A stretch of DNA of 64,000 nt from Anadara kagoshimensis (taxonomy: Eukaryota; Mollusca; Bivalvia; Arcoida; Arcidae). The stretch is taken from NCBI GenBank assembly GCA_021292105.1, contig CM037870.1, forward strand, positions 63,018,167 through 63,082,166, in the 5' to 3' direction. Numbering within the stretch: position 1 is the stretch's first letter; each line of letters starts with the position of its first letter. Shown here one piece after another: positions 54,701-64,000 of this stretch. A program made the position numbers and the translations under genes. The notes beneath the pieces were generated by a model. It had not been told where the DNA came from. It was given only the letters and a program-made list of their open reading frames with translations, and made no database searches.

Positions 54701-57700
54701 AGCTTGACAATGGGATTGCTAAAGATTTGTCGTTTTCTCTGGGTATTGCATTTTCTCCCCATTTCAGGACTTCTGTTTAGGTTTAAGTTGACTTAATTTA
54801 AAATCTGAAACTGTGGTATTTCATAACTGCTACAAGTAAATTCATGTTTGTTTTAAGGTCCCTTCAAATTTCAACCAAACTGAATCTGTATACAGTAAAA
54901 CATGAATATAACAAACATGCTTAAAACAAATATATGGATAGAACGAAGTCAATTATTTGGCCTGACAGTTTCTCTATATAAGTCTATATATAACAATATA
55001 ACGAAGTCGCTATATATAACGAAGTTAAAAATAGAGTCCCTAGGGCTTCGTTATAAACTTGTTTTACTGTATAAAGACTGTCTATTATAACCAGTGATTT
55101 CAGTTTTTTTTCATTAACATTTCAGCCCATCTAAAGATAACTGCTGTATAGAGACCACCTGTTCATTAAAGCCAATATTTAAAGGTCCCTTTACTTTATA
55201 TTTCAACCAAAAGATCCTGTATATAAAAAAATAAATAAATGAAAATAGATTTTCTAAATGACATAGAAATGATATCATAAATATTTAATATTATTTTACT
55301 TGTTTTAGCTGCCAAGATTCTTGTTCCTCAAACCACCAACAGACTATGTCAACACAGAATTAGGTAAGTATAGAAGATTGCAGTAGGATCTGTAAGTCAC
55401 GTCATGTGACCAGAATGAATTTGCGATTTTTGAGTACAAGTACAGTAGGTGTGATAAGAATCTTCAGCAATCAAACACAAACATACCAGTCGGTGTTCAA
55501 ATTACAATCTAAAAAACAAAGTTAAGCGTGTGAATGTCTGAGAGATGAGTCTGAGACTCTTAGTGCTCTAAAAGGGTAAACACTCTCCACAATTTAAATC
55601 AAAACACATTAGAAGCAAAATTTTTAGTCCAGTTATCATCTTTTTTAGATACAAGTCCTGAAGATTTACAGACAATGAGATATATAGGACACCAACCATT
55701 CGTACCATTTGAATATAATTTAAAACGTGATTGGTTTATTGAATGGGTTTTTTTTGTCCCAGTCATGTATATTTCACTTTTATCACACCAGCTTTAAGTT
55801 TAAGTGAAATAGCAGGAATTGTTAATTTTGCAGTGGGATTAGAGCCATGTGCACCAAGGATTCTTTAAAGTGCCATGTCTGCTTTGATACAGGGCATTGG
55901 TTATAAAGGTATCTTCTTAAGGACGATGTGACTTTCATTTCATAATGCGAAGTGCTATGTAAAAGAAAGTGTCTATCTTTTTTCAAATCTTGGTCAGGCC
56001 CATACCAGGACTTGAACCCTGATCTCCCACATAGTTAAAGTATGATTTACCATGTTTATTTATTGTAGGGACACTGTTACTGGATTCAGAATTAGCAGGA
56101 CAGCTATATGTCAAGGGATTATGGGTAGCTGATCTCACAGAGTCTGACCTATCTGGTGGAGTTAGCTTTTCTTCCTTACAGTTAGACAGAGATAGAAATG
56201 CTGTACCAAAACCAAGTGAAATTGATCACTTAGTAGGTATTTCCACTGCATATTTTTAAAAAGGACTACATGTATTCAAATAACATTGACTGAACTCCTA
56301 TCTTGTGGACCAGTCACAGAGTATGAAACAGGGTTCATACAGGCCTGGAAAAGTCCTTAAATTTTGAGGTTTGCCCTAAAAAGACCCTAAAAACAAGTTT
56401 GACCCTAAAAAAACCCTTGAATTTATTCTGAAGGCCCTAAAAGCCCTTGAATTTGGTCAGTTGGGTGTCTGTATTTTGATATTAAGTGGTTGCAAATAGA
56501 CTGATAGTCTGATACATGTATAAATAAATTAATAGATAAGTTACATTAAAATGGGCAATTTGAAGTTACCTGGCCCAACCAAAGGCCAAACTTCAACCTC
56601 CACTTCAAGTGTCGTTACTATGGACACGTAAGCAATTGTTTTATTGGTTTAATTGCCTTTACATCAATATTTTTTGCTAAAATTGTCCCTCTGATTAGGC
56701 CTTAAATTTGCAAAACAGACCCTGAAAAGACCATAAAAAGTCTTTAAATTTGGAGTCCAAATGTCTGTATGAACCTGCAGTCACAGGCTGGGTGTGAGGA
56801 CCATTTTGTAGTGCTCGTTGTTTGGTCTATAGAACATGGTCATGATTATATCAGGTCTATGATGACTTTTAATTTTTATAGAACAATTGCTAATGATATC
56901 CATGAAACTAGTTTCATTCACTGCAGTTATTGCAATGTCCAATGTTAAGTTGTTTTAGTTTTTAAACAGACAAAATGTGGTAAGTTCATGGTTAAAGAGG
57001 TTAAACAGATTTATTTGGTGCTATGGTGTTGCTGTTCTCCTAGATTCAAGAATAGTGATAGTCATTTTGTCCCACCAGAAGTGGATTGGAGTGGAGGAGT
57101 TGAGTAATGTGGGTATACAAGCAAGTCGAGATTCTTTTACTTAAACAATCATGTATATCTAGATTGTCATTCACTCTCAACTCTGAGATAACAGAGAGAA
57201 TGCAATGCCCTGAGAAAACCACAAACCTTTGGCAAGTGAATTGACAAACTGAGTTGTACTAGAATCTCTCCAAATGGGATTTGAATTTAGGCAGTGATAG
57301 GCACTGATACAGTTTGCTTGAGACCACTCGACCAGTGAAGTTATCCACCTGACACATGTTTATCAGTGTCCACAACTTTCTTTAGTTTTGGTTGAATCAT
57401 TTTGGCACATTATATTTATAATATTTACAATTGGAATTGACCTTCTTTAGATTAACCTATTTGTTTTTTTCTGGCATTCAATTGTTCTTGAATACAGTGT
57501 GGGGTCATGACCTTTAATTATGTAACATTTAAATATCTTATTACGTCACAGAATATCATACTATTACGTCATGCATTGTTGGATTGGTCAGCATCCAAGT
57601 CTAATCACAACGTAAGTATCCTTATTTGGAGCAATCCCATATCTTTATCAGAATCTTGAATGAAATAAATTATTGTAGTGATAATTTTACATTTCGGACA

Positions 57701-60700
57701 ATTGCTATAAATATTTTTTTATGATTGTTAATATAAGAAATAACATTCTATTTGAGTGTATTAATTCAGTATTATGAGAGTCAGGAATAGCATATTTATC
57801 TTCATTGAATATGCTATTCCTGACTCTCATTCATTATACCGAATTAATACACTCAAATAGAATGTTATTTCTTAATTTGATAAATATACGGGTTAGTAGA
57901 TTATTTGTATGTTTGATTATTTATAGATGAGTGCTATATGGATTAAATCACTTGAAAAAAATCCATCTCTGATAAAAAGATACTTTCACTTATTGCAGAA
58001 TGAGTAAGTTAATCTTTACATGATTTCTAATTAAGAATTGATGACAGCTTTTTCCTGGGCCATTAAGTAATGAACCAGGTTTTAAAACTAACAAATCTGA
58101 TGAATTGCGAAACATAAAATTGAAAGTCATTTCTTCTATTTACAATATTTTCTTTCTTTGATTATCGACTAAATTTCTAATTCTGTAAAATGAAAAGAAA
58201 TTTTAATGTTTTTAAAAAGAAATTAACAGAGGCTTAGACTTAGAAATGGAACAACCAATTAATTAAACCCCACCCCCATTCCTAAAATATTCTCAGTTTT
58301 ATGGGAAAAAATTTAAAGGAAATAATAATATTCTGCATAAATGTTATTGGGTTTCCTGGGTACTCTGGTGAACCTCATTATAAAAGAGCGGTCTGAAGCC
58401 ATATATACTAACTGAGCTATCATGGTATTTGGAAAATATGTTTGCATTGTCAAAGTTCTACAATAACCATGGTAACCCTATTTTCCACTTTATTGCAGTA
58501 AATATAGAGATGTTCGACACGCAGCACAGTATAGTACAGACGACATGGCCACTATGATAGCAGAAGAGTTCATAAGGTAAGACCGTTACTGTAAACCACT
58601 TATATACTTAATTAAAAGATTTTACTTTACTAAAGAGATAAGCTTGGTTTTATTTTGACACCCTAAAGTTTTGCATGCATACAAATAAATAACTATAAAT
58701 AATTTTAGTACAGCAGTTTTATTTAAGTGGAAAGGTCTGACAGGAAAACACACAAAATAATACTGTTGCTAAAATTTCCTTGTTTAACAACAGTACACAA
58801 TCTTGATACAAAATACAGAAGATTTTTTGTCATACTCCTAAAAGAGCAGCAGCCAGAGTCAAAATAAAATTTCATGTTAAATGTTACTGATCAACAAATG
58901 TTAAAGTGTTTGGTTTTAATCATTTGATGAGCTAGACATGCACATCAGCTACATTTTATCTACTTACATCTACTCTCTGTTTTTGTTTTTGCTATTTATA
59001 TATTTGAAGCAGATTTTAATTCTTGTAATGTTTTCTACCATATTTTCATTTTTTAGATGTTTGACTAAGTTTAGGCATTGAAGAATACTTTTTGCATGTC
59101 ATGCATTACTTTTTTGTCTCTATATAAGGATTATCAGTGAAAGATAATTTGCTACAAAGTTTCATTAATTTATAAATTTGGTTTTATGCAAGGTTCAATA
59201 AAGTGAATTTATTTAAAATTCTAAAACATTTTAACTAGCCGTTATTTATCAGGTGAGCGTATCAGACCCATTTGGCCTCTTATTGATATGAGGGTTTTAA
59301 TTGGGCAAATAATTAATGTGTAGATGCGCTACAATCTGACAACTGTAACATGGTGTCTCTGGTTGCAATAATACCGGTAGTACCCATTAAAACTTGTACC
59401 TGTAATTAGGTTCCAAAACAAAGTGGGAGACATATAGTGTTTACTTCATTTCTTCCAACCAAGATTTTGTCTGCCATCTTTCTTCAACTCTATTTAACAC
59501 ATCTTTATGAAACTGTATAGGAACAATCTTTGAGTGTAGTAGATATGCCATTTGCTATTCATAGTTTGATCATGCACATGGCAGGACTAAAAGGGCTCTG
59601 TTGGGGATTGTCTGGAGGACAATTTTGGAATGGTATCCCATTTCAGTTATACTAGTATTTTGTTTAAATTAACCGTTATGATATGGTTTCAGGAATTATG
59701 GAGATGATGCCTTCCCTGTTTTAAACACCACTGGTTTTGATGTACTTAACACAATAAGAGTAGACCTTGATAAAACTGTGAGTTTATTTAAATTGTACAG
59801 GATTGATTGAATAGGGTTTTAAGTCACAGTCAAGAATATTTCATTTATATTGAGATGTTACTATCTATATGGGAAGTGGCAGATATTTTAACCTGTCAGT
59901 GCACTCGGGGCAATGTGCAGGGAGGGTTCTTTAACCTGTCACACCTTCCATGACATGGGGTTTGGGTTGTAAGGTCTCATCCGAAGGACCCTGTGACTTT
60001 CATTTCTAATACTGAGCGCTTGGCAAAAGAAAAGTCACTGCCTATTTTTAAGTCTTGTTCTGACCCAGTCAAGGTTTCAACCCATGACCTCCCACATGCA
60101 AAGCGAGCACTCTACCAACTGAGCTACCATAATGGTGTCATTGTAAAAGAGATGTAAGAAATTAATTACTGTGAAATCATTAATTTTGTGGTGTTCCAAT
60201 TTTCGTTATTTTGTAGGCATCCTGACCAATAATTTTACATGACAATGAAGTATGTGTAGTATATTTTACAAACTGACCTGAAAAAGCTTAATTCATGAAT
60301 CTATCACCCCACCAAATGGGTTTTTTCCTAGAACCATGAAAACCATGAAAATTTGATACTACAAAAATTAATAATTTCACTGTGGAGTGGAGTAATGGTG
60401 TTTTATGCCCTAGTCAAGATTCTTGCACTTCCGCTCTAGGATGGATAAGGTATCCAGAGCTTCAAAAGAAAGCCACTTACCTTTGGTGTGTGAACTAGGA
60501 TCCTCTGAAGTGGGATTGATAAACCTAGGCAGTGAGATCAAAGCACTATGATCTGTAAGTGCACACATTAGACCTTTTGGTCACTAAGACCCAGAAAAGG
60601 ATTTTAACTGTTAAAAAAAAACAATTTATAAATGAATGGGGGGGTGAACCTATTGAGTGAGAGGGGCTGTGATTTGTAAGTGTGTGCTTTAGATAACTTG

Positions 60701-63700
60701 ACCACTGAGAAACCTGAATTAAATGACATGTGTATCAGTCTTTGAACTCCTTTTTAACAGTCAGTTGGTAGGTGGAAGGTAGAGTACAAATAATTGAGGG
60801 GGTGTTATAATGAGCTTTTACTTGTTTTATCCAGGCAATACAGTGTAATTCAACATTATTAGATATACTGATCAAATCTGGTCTGTACTCAAGTTTAGAA
60901 GATGCATTAAATCGACACAAAGTGAACCAACGTAAATATGTGCCGTATTTCTCGCTCAGTGAAGAGTTCCGAGGAGTATTACAGAGAACAGTGAACTTGG
61001 TTAAAATGGTTGACCCTGAATTCACACTTGGCCAAATTGATGTTATGGTTACACATCAGAATGAGGTACATATACAAGGAAAGACTTTTGTTCTGGCTTT
61101 TTGAGAAAAGGGTGCATGACTTTGGGAATTTCAAAATTGGAAGTCAAGCACCAAGTATTTTCCCTAAAGCAAACAAATATTTTCAAATTCGGAATTTCAA
61201 ATTTGAACATCTTGAAAGAGGTACATGTAAAGTAGTCTTTTTTGGTTTATTGAGAAGAAGTGATGACTGTGGGAATTAAGCAAACAAAAATTAGAAATTC
61301 AAAATTGAAAATCAAGCAATTTCCCATAAAGAAATACAGATAAATTGGAGAGTACCGGTAACATATAATTTAAATAATGATGCAGATTTAGTTTATATAT
61401 ACATAATACAAAAAGGTCTTGAGGTCAGCTATTTTGTATAAAAGTAAGGTGAGGGTATTTTGTAAAAATACAGGTAACTCAAAACATTTAGTGCTCAGCC
61501 AGAGACTCTCATTTAAGAAATCGATTTAGAATAAAATGATCTTGTTTTGTTTCAGAAATGTTGGCTAGAAGGTGACCAGAGAGTTGTAGTTCCTTACTGG
61601 ATGTTAGATAAAGACAAGTTACATTCTGCTTGTACTTTCTGTGAGGGCTGTCAACAGGTAATTCAATTAATTTAGAGACACCTTGGTGGTCATGTGGTCT
61701 AAAGAGCCAGCTTATGGATCACAGCATCTCACCGACTAGGCTCGGATCCCACTTAAGGCACATCCTAGTGTGGAAAAGTTTGTCAGTTGGCTTGCTGAAG
61801 GTTTTGCTGGTTTTCTCCAGGCATTACAGTTTTCTTCACCATCTGACCAACTTGATATGAGTTAAAGATTTTATCTTGCCTGGGGTGTAAAACACCATTT
61901 ACACTACTCAATTGCTATAGAAAATTGTGATTTCTCAAAACAAGACATGGCCTTCCACAGACATGACATACATGGTTATGTTAATGATTATCAAACTTAT
62001 GTTTGTGAAATGTATGACTCCTATGGCAACCAATTGGCTTACAGCTTACAAGTTGTATATCATCTTGGGTCTGTCGTCGTCGGAGGAGGAAAAGCACTAA
62101 TAGCAATTCAAATCAGTGTTTCTCACTTATTTAAGCTAGAATCAAAATTAAACTAGGTCATAGTAGGAAAACATATTATTAGTTTGCTTGCTGGATGTTA
62201 AATGATAGTACAGTAAAACCTTGTTTTATTATCAACAATTGTTCACTCAGATTTTGGCTTTGGTGTTTGGCGATACATAAAGGGAGACTTGTAAAGAAAA
62301 CTTAGAAGAAACAGATTTTAGGAACTAAAAAAATTGTGATGATAAGGGAGATGTTAAAGTTATTGAGAGTATAAAAATAAGTTTACACTGTTTTGTATTT
62401 TCAGTGTTTTTGTAGGGAGGTTTTTGTTTGTCAGAGTATATTGAACACCAACTTCTTTAAGAAAACCACAGAAAAACCAGACGATCAACTGTTAGTAGAT
62501 GTAAATTCAAAGCAGATCATGGTTAATGGCCAAATACTGTATATAATGCACAACCTTCTTAATAACAAGGTAAATCTTATATCTTCAAAGAGAGTTCTAG
62601 CATAGTTATTGGTTAACTTTTCAAGGTGCATGAAACTATCTTTATATATCTGCCCAGGTATATCAACACACATGACATTCAGTGGCTAAAGGAAAGTAAC
62701 TCATATTACAGGTGTCTATTTACAGTAACAAGCATTGCAACACATGGCAACAAGGTATGTAAGTCTCACAGACTGCATAAATGAAGTTAAAAAGTCGGAC
62801 AAGTGTTGTCTGGAAGGGTGAAAAAAATGGTATATGGTGTAAATAAATGTTTAACAGGTTACATGGGACTGTGTAACCAGCCAAAAGCCTGTACAATGTA
62901 TAACCACTAATGTCCCCTAGTTTTTGGATGGAGTAGACAATCAGTCAACAAGGAACTGCTAAGTCTAGAAAAAACAATGGTAATCACCTGGTACTCATGT
63001 TAGCATCAACATTCAATGTTACAGCTTACTTGATTCAAATCCCCAACTACTTGTGCCAGTATCAACACCAAATGTTACAGCTTCTAATTTCACAAATGTA
63101 AAGTTTTCTGATTGACTGGATATGCAAGCTTATGACCACACTGTTTTATTGTGGCCCTACCAGATATAAAATGTCTCACATAATAAGGCATCAGACAACA
63201 AGTGTTGACAAGTAAAACAAGTAAAAAGAAAATACCAAGACATACAGCATTGTTAATCTGCTTGATTTTGGGTTGAAAATAGGCTCTGCTAATCTCAAGG
63301 TCCAAAGCTTAATTTTTCTTAAATATGTTTCCAAATTTTCACAGAATTGTAATATTTACATCTTTATTATGTTTTCCCAATTAAAATTTTTCTGCATAAG
63401 CACTGTTTATTGTCCAAAAGGGTTTACCAGCATGTGTGGGACATTTATTCACTTTGGATATGGAGTTGCATCAGTTAATGTTTTTGCTGAAAAGTTATTC
63501 AGTGGTTTTTTTGTCATTTTCCAAATATCTTGCATAAATATAATATGACTGGTCACTGGCACAGTTTGATGGACCTCATTTCCATTGGACTTGGTCTTAG
63601 ACTGGTTCACCTTTTTCCTATGGGACCCTGACTTAGTACCAAAAATAGGATGAGACATCCCTGAAACATAATTATAGGTAGTAAATGTCCTTGGTAATAT

Positions 63701-63949
63701 ACATGAGATAATATTAATTCCTTTCAGGAAAGTAAATGCAAGATAGGTGGTAACCATGGTGACAACAGAGATTTATCTGATAAACCTGGATCTGGGACAA
63801 GTTCAACTGAATTGATGGAAAATCTAGCAAATGTGTTATGGGTAATAAAGATGAACCAGGCAGTAATGATGGAGAAACGACGTCCAATATATCTATAGAA
63901 GATGTAGTTGATAGAGAAAAAAATATATTGAACAAATTCAAAGTTACAG
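51528..63949 (+). CDS. Uncharacterised GHKL (HSP90-type) ATPase, 3' end outside window
   Basis: Thirteen exons splice in frame: 51528-51719, 52519-52858, 53407-53458, 54114-54183, 55309-55363, 56069-56232, 57552-57611, 57927-58003, 58499-58576, 59693-59777, 60835-61065, 61556-61657 and 62405-62569 (557 residues). A further exon, 63728-63949, has a frame break. ATG at 51528 follows an in-frame TGA at 51510. The N-terminal 200 residues form a GHKL ATP-binding fold: N box E34-x3-N38-x2-D41 (RELVQNWHDG), a G1 segment LVLINSGTAL with Asn103 where Asp is usual, and G2 box G128-x2-G131-x-G133 (IGQFGEGLK). LYVKGLWVADL follows. The C-terminal part is not recognised; exons 12-13 are cysteine-rich. The fold is shared by HSP90, MORC, MutL, sacsin and histidine kinases; here no kinase or MORC accessory domain is visible. 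Function unknown. Confidence 0.85.
52128..52243. repeat. MITE-related repeat, shared with 62213-62390
   Basis: 'AAGGGAGACTTATAAAGAAA' and 'GGTTTTACTGTGTACA' pair with 'AAAGGGAGACTTGTAAAGAA' and CAGTAAAACCTTG at 62213-62390, so both seem to be copies of one small CAGTAAAACC-ended element. Confidence 0.55.
52519..52858 (+). CDS. GHKL ATPase exon 2 (G1 and G2 boxes)
   Basis: 113 codons holding LVLINSGTAL (G1) and VIGQFGEGLKVGALALVRNG (G2, 52702-52761), then a strand METSTDQWKFDL. Splice sites TTTCAG and GTAAGT. Confidence 0.92.
52917..53155 (+). repeat. SINE-B copy
   Basis: Head 'TCAGTGGCTGAATGATCTAA', B box 'GGTTCAAATCCCACT', middle 'TTTCCTCCACCATCCTGGAA' and tail 'CTTGACTTGGGCATTAAACA'. It sits just after the GHKL exon 2 donor. 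Confidence 0.85.
53407..53458 (+). CDS. GHKL ATPase exon 3
   Basis: 52 bases, DRIKDFSYGKICLKQQNG across the junctions. Acceptor TTTTACAG, donor GTAAGA. Confidence 0.8.
53607..53780 (+). repeat. SINE-B copy, head truncated
   Basis: Starts 'CTTACTGCCTAGGTTCAAAT', contains 'TTTCCTCTGCCAGAACTGAC' and ends 'CATGACTAGTGCGTAAAACA'. Confidence 0.75.
54114..54183 (+). CDS. GHKL ATPase exon 4
   Basis: IELSESDTCTVVGGLTFKEW then KEF. The strand-helix pattern fits the end of a GHKL fold. Phase 2 in, phase 0 out. Confidence 0.82.
54232..54458 (+). repeat. SINE-B copy, best tRNA head
   Basis: Head 'GTGGTGGCCAAGTGGTCAAA' resembles a tRNA-Ser/Leu A box region. It continues 'CTAGTGTGAGAAAGTTTGTC', 'TTTCCTCCACCATCTTAGCA' and 'CTTGACTGGGGGGTTAAATA'. 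Confidence 0.85.
54893..55069. mobile_element. Tc1/mariner-type MITE
   Basis: 177 bp with CAGTAAAACA ends inverted (right end TGTTTTACTG read as TTGTTTTACTG) and TA on both sides (54891-54892, 55070-55071). 'ATATAACGAAGT' motifs repeat inside. Other CAGTAAAACC ends occur at 37168, 37568 and 62213. Confidence 0.75.
55309..55363 (+). CDS. GHKL ATPase exon 5
   Basis: LPRFLFLKPPTDYVNTEL, flanked by TTGTTTTAG and GTAAGT. Confidence 0.8.
55460..55605 (+). repeat. Dispersed repeat R2, diverged copy
   Basis: 'GTGTTCAAATTACAATC', 'AGTTAAGCGTGTGAATG' and 'AGTGCTCTAAAAGGGTAAAC' correspond to the R2 leader. It lies in an intron of the GHKL gene. Confidence 0.55.
55770..56033 (-). repeat. SINE-A, 5'-truncated copy
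   Basis: Reverse complement matches the SINE-A body ('CAAGATTTGAAAAAAGATAG', 'GAAAGTCACATCGTCC', 'TTAAAGAATCC'). The tRNA head is missing beyond 56033. Confidence 0.75.
56069..56232 (+). CDS. GHKL ATPase exon 6
   Basis: LAGQLYVKGLWVADLTESDL and LQLDRDRNAVPKPSEIDHL. The donor used is GTAGGT at 56233 because it keeps the frame of exon 7; the alternative GTATTT four bases later would not. Confidence 0.82.
56339..56777. mobile_element. hAT-like MITE in GHKL gene intron
   Basis: 439 bp with ends CAGGGTTCATACAGGCCTGG and, reversed, CAGGTTCATACAGACATTTG. CAGTCACAG stands at 56321-56329 and 56778-56786. Nine extra bases (AGTATGAAA) lie between the left copy and the element end. Internal 'CCCTAAAAAGACCCT' motifs repeat. 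Confidence 0.72.
57070..57350 (-). repeat. SINE-B copy, minus strand, diverged
   Basis: Reverse complement shows 'CTAAATTCAAATCCC', 'TCAATTCACTTGCCAAAGG' and a 'GTCGAGTGGTC' head. The 3' half is disordered. Confidence 0.6.
57552..57611 (+). CDS. GHKL ATPase exon 7
   Basis: 20 codons, NIILLRHALLDWSASKSNHN, between TTACGTCACAG and GTAAGT. Helical. Confidence 0.78.
57734..57874. mobile_element. Long near-perfect palindrome (MITE-like)
   Basis: 141 bp whose halves are reverse complements, with outer arm TAAGAAATAACATTCTATTT and inner arm 'GAGAGTCAGGAATAGCATAT'. The spacer is about 10 bases and the two arms differ only near 'AATTCAGTATTATGA'. TTAA occurs at both borders (57728-57731, 57872-57875). 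Confidence 0.8.
57927..58003 (+). CDS. GHKL ATPase exon 8
   Basis: MSAIWIKSLEKNPSLIKRYF then HLLQN. Acceptor ATTTATAG, donor GTAAGT. Confidence 0.8.
58499..58576 (+). CDS. GHKL ATPase exon 9
   Basis: KYRDVRHAAQYSTDDMATMI then AEEFIR, between TTATTGCAG and GTAAGA. Confidence 0.82.
59400..59645 (+). repeat. Dispersed repeat R4
   Basis: Second copy of the sequence at 32085-32330, located in the GHKL gene intron ahead of exon 10. Confidence 0.75.
59693..59777 (+). CDS. GHKL ATPase exon 10
   Basis: NYGDDAFPVLNTTGFDVLNT then IRVDLDKT. The G-D-D-A-F-P-V stretch looks like a conserved motif of this family. Donor GTGAGT. Confidence 0.82.
59800..60131 (-). repeat. SINE-A, full-length copy
   Basis: The minus strand starts 'TAGCTCAGTTGGTAGAGTGC' and ends 'GAAATATTCTTGACTGTGAC'. 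Order and spacing match the copy at 45908. Confidence 0.88.
60403..60590 (-). repeat. SINE-B copy, minus strand
   Basis: Reverse complement carries 'GTGACCAAAAGGTCTAA', 'TGCCTAGGTTTATCAATCCC' and 'CTTGACTAGGGCATAAAACA'. Confidence 0.75.
60835..61065 (+). CDS. GHKL ATPase exon 11
   Basis: 77 codons, AIQCNSTLLDILIKSGLYSS and RKYVPYFSLSEEFRGVLQRT, then VDPEFTLGQIDVMVTHQNE. Unknown domain; phase 0 both sides. Confidence 0.85.
61556..61657 (+). CDS. GHKL ATPase exon 12 (cysteine-rich)
   Basis: KCWLEGDQRVVVPYWMLDKD then SACTFCEGCQQ. The C-x2-C-x2-C spacing may bind metal together with the start of exon 13. Confidence 0.83.
61683..61910 (+). repeat. SINE-B copy
   Basis: 'TTGGTGGTCATGTGGTCTAA', 'GCATCTCACCGACTAGGCTC', 'AGTTTGTCAGTTGGCTTGCT', and tail 'TGCCTGGGGTGTAAAACACC'. 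It follows the GHKL exon 12 donor. Confidence 0.85.
62405..62569 (+). CDS. GHKL ATPase exon 13
   Basis: CFCREVFVCQSILNTNFFKK and later VNSKQIMVNGQILYIMHNLL. Phase 0 both sides. Donor GTAAAT. Confidence 0.82.
63728..63949 (+). pseudogene. GHKL ATPase last visible exon, with frame break
   Basis: Acceptor TCCTTTCAG and donor GTAAGT look good. Entered in phase 0 from exon 13 it reads ESKCKIGGNHGDNRDLSDKP and on to TAG at 63896-63898. The donor-proximal half is open only in the -1 frame from 63811 (IDGKSSKCVMGNKDEPGSND .. NILNKFKVT). Either the allele is broken, the assembly has a one-base error, or the stop at 63896 is the true C-terminus. Confidence 0.55.
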
Positions 63950-64000
63950 GTAAGTGGAAGGTGTGTGTATTAACCGAGCTAAAATACAATTCAGTAAACA

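Noticed and set aside
57734..57874. microRNA precursor
   Set aside because: Arms are too long and too perfectly paired for a usual metazoan precursor; a MITE fits better.
62712..62754. Possible extra ATPase exon between TATTACAG and GTATGT
   Set aside because: It would end in phase 1, whereas the exon at 63728 can only be entered in phase 0; exon 13 joins directly. It could still be a poison or alternative exon.

Overview
The window is animal nuclear DNA: AT-rich, dominated by introns, with short coding exons bounded by ordinary GT..AG splice sites and a heavy load of SINE-like and inverted-repeat elements. Several repeats have the look of bivalve mollusc repeats (tRNA-headed SINEs with a 'CTTGACTGG..TTAAACACCATTACT' tail, 'GGGCAATAACT' repeats, and a 'GGTGCTCCGGAAG' repeat). 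A lophotrochozoan, most likely a bivalve, is my best guess. This rests on recollection of such repeats, not on a search.

Three protein genes can be followed by splicing exons together. (1) Positions 258-19076, plus strand: the C-terminal half of a CMIP (C-Maf-inducing protein) orthologue, 11 exons, 380 residues, ending in leucine-rich repeats; its 5' half lies left of the window. (2) Positions 30450-49226, minus strand: a complete NBR1 autophagy receptor, 20 coding exons, 1,177 residues, in the order PB1, ZZ zinc finger, coiled coil, FW (NBR1) domain, LC3-interacting motif, amphipathic helix region, a seven-residue aromatic/proline repeat and a UBA domain. (3) Positions 51528-63949 and beyond, plus strand: a GHKL (HSP90-type) ATPase of a family I cannot name. 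At least 13 exons give about 557 residues, and a 14th exon carries an apparent frame break; the 3' end is outside the window. NBR1 and the ATPase gene are divergent, with start codons 2.3 kb apart. No common pathway for the three genes can be read from the sequence; adjacency is the only link.

Between and inside the genes lie many mobile elements. 19903-21680 is a hAT transposon with perfect 8-bp target duplications and a recognisable BED finger and hAT dimerisation domain, but its catalytic middle is missing. 46411-47178 is a fold-back element with a hAT-type zinc-finger coding segment on both arms. 45473-45864, 54893-55069, 56339-56777 and 57734-57874 are further inverted-repeat (MITE-like) elements. 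At least two tRNA-headed SINE families share one 3' tail. Several repeat families occur only in introns of the genes here.

The region 19077-30449 between CMIP and NBR1 has no gene that I can support apart from the hAT relic. The most interesting items are the unnamed ATPase with its degenerate G1 motif and broken last visible exon, the hAT derivatives, the exact 7-residue repeat in NBR1, and an intronic repeat family that carries splice-acceptor-like ends.
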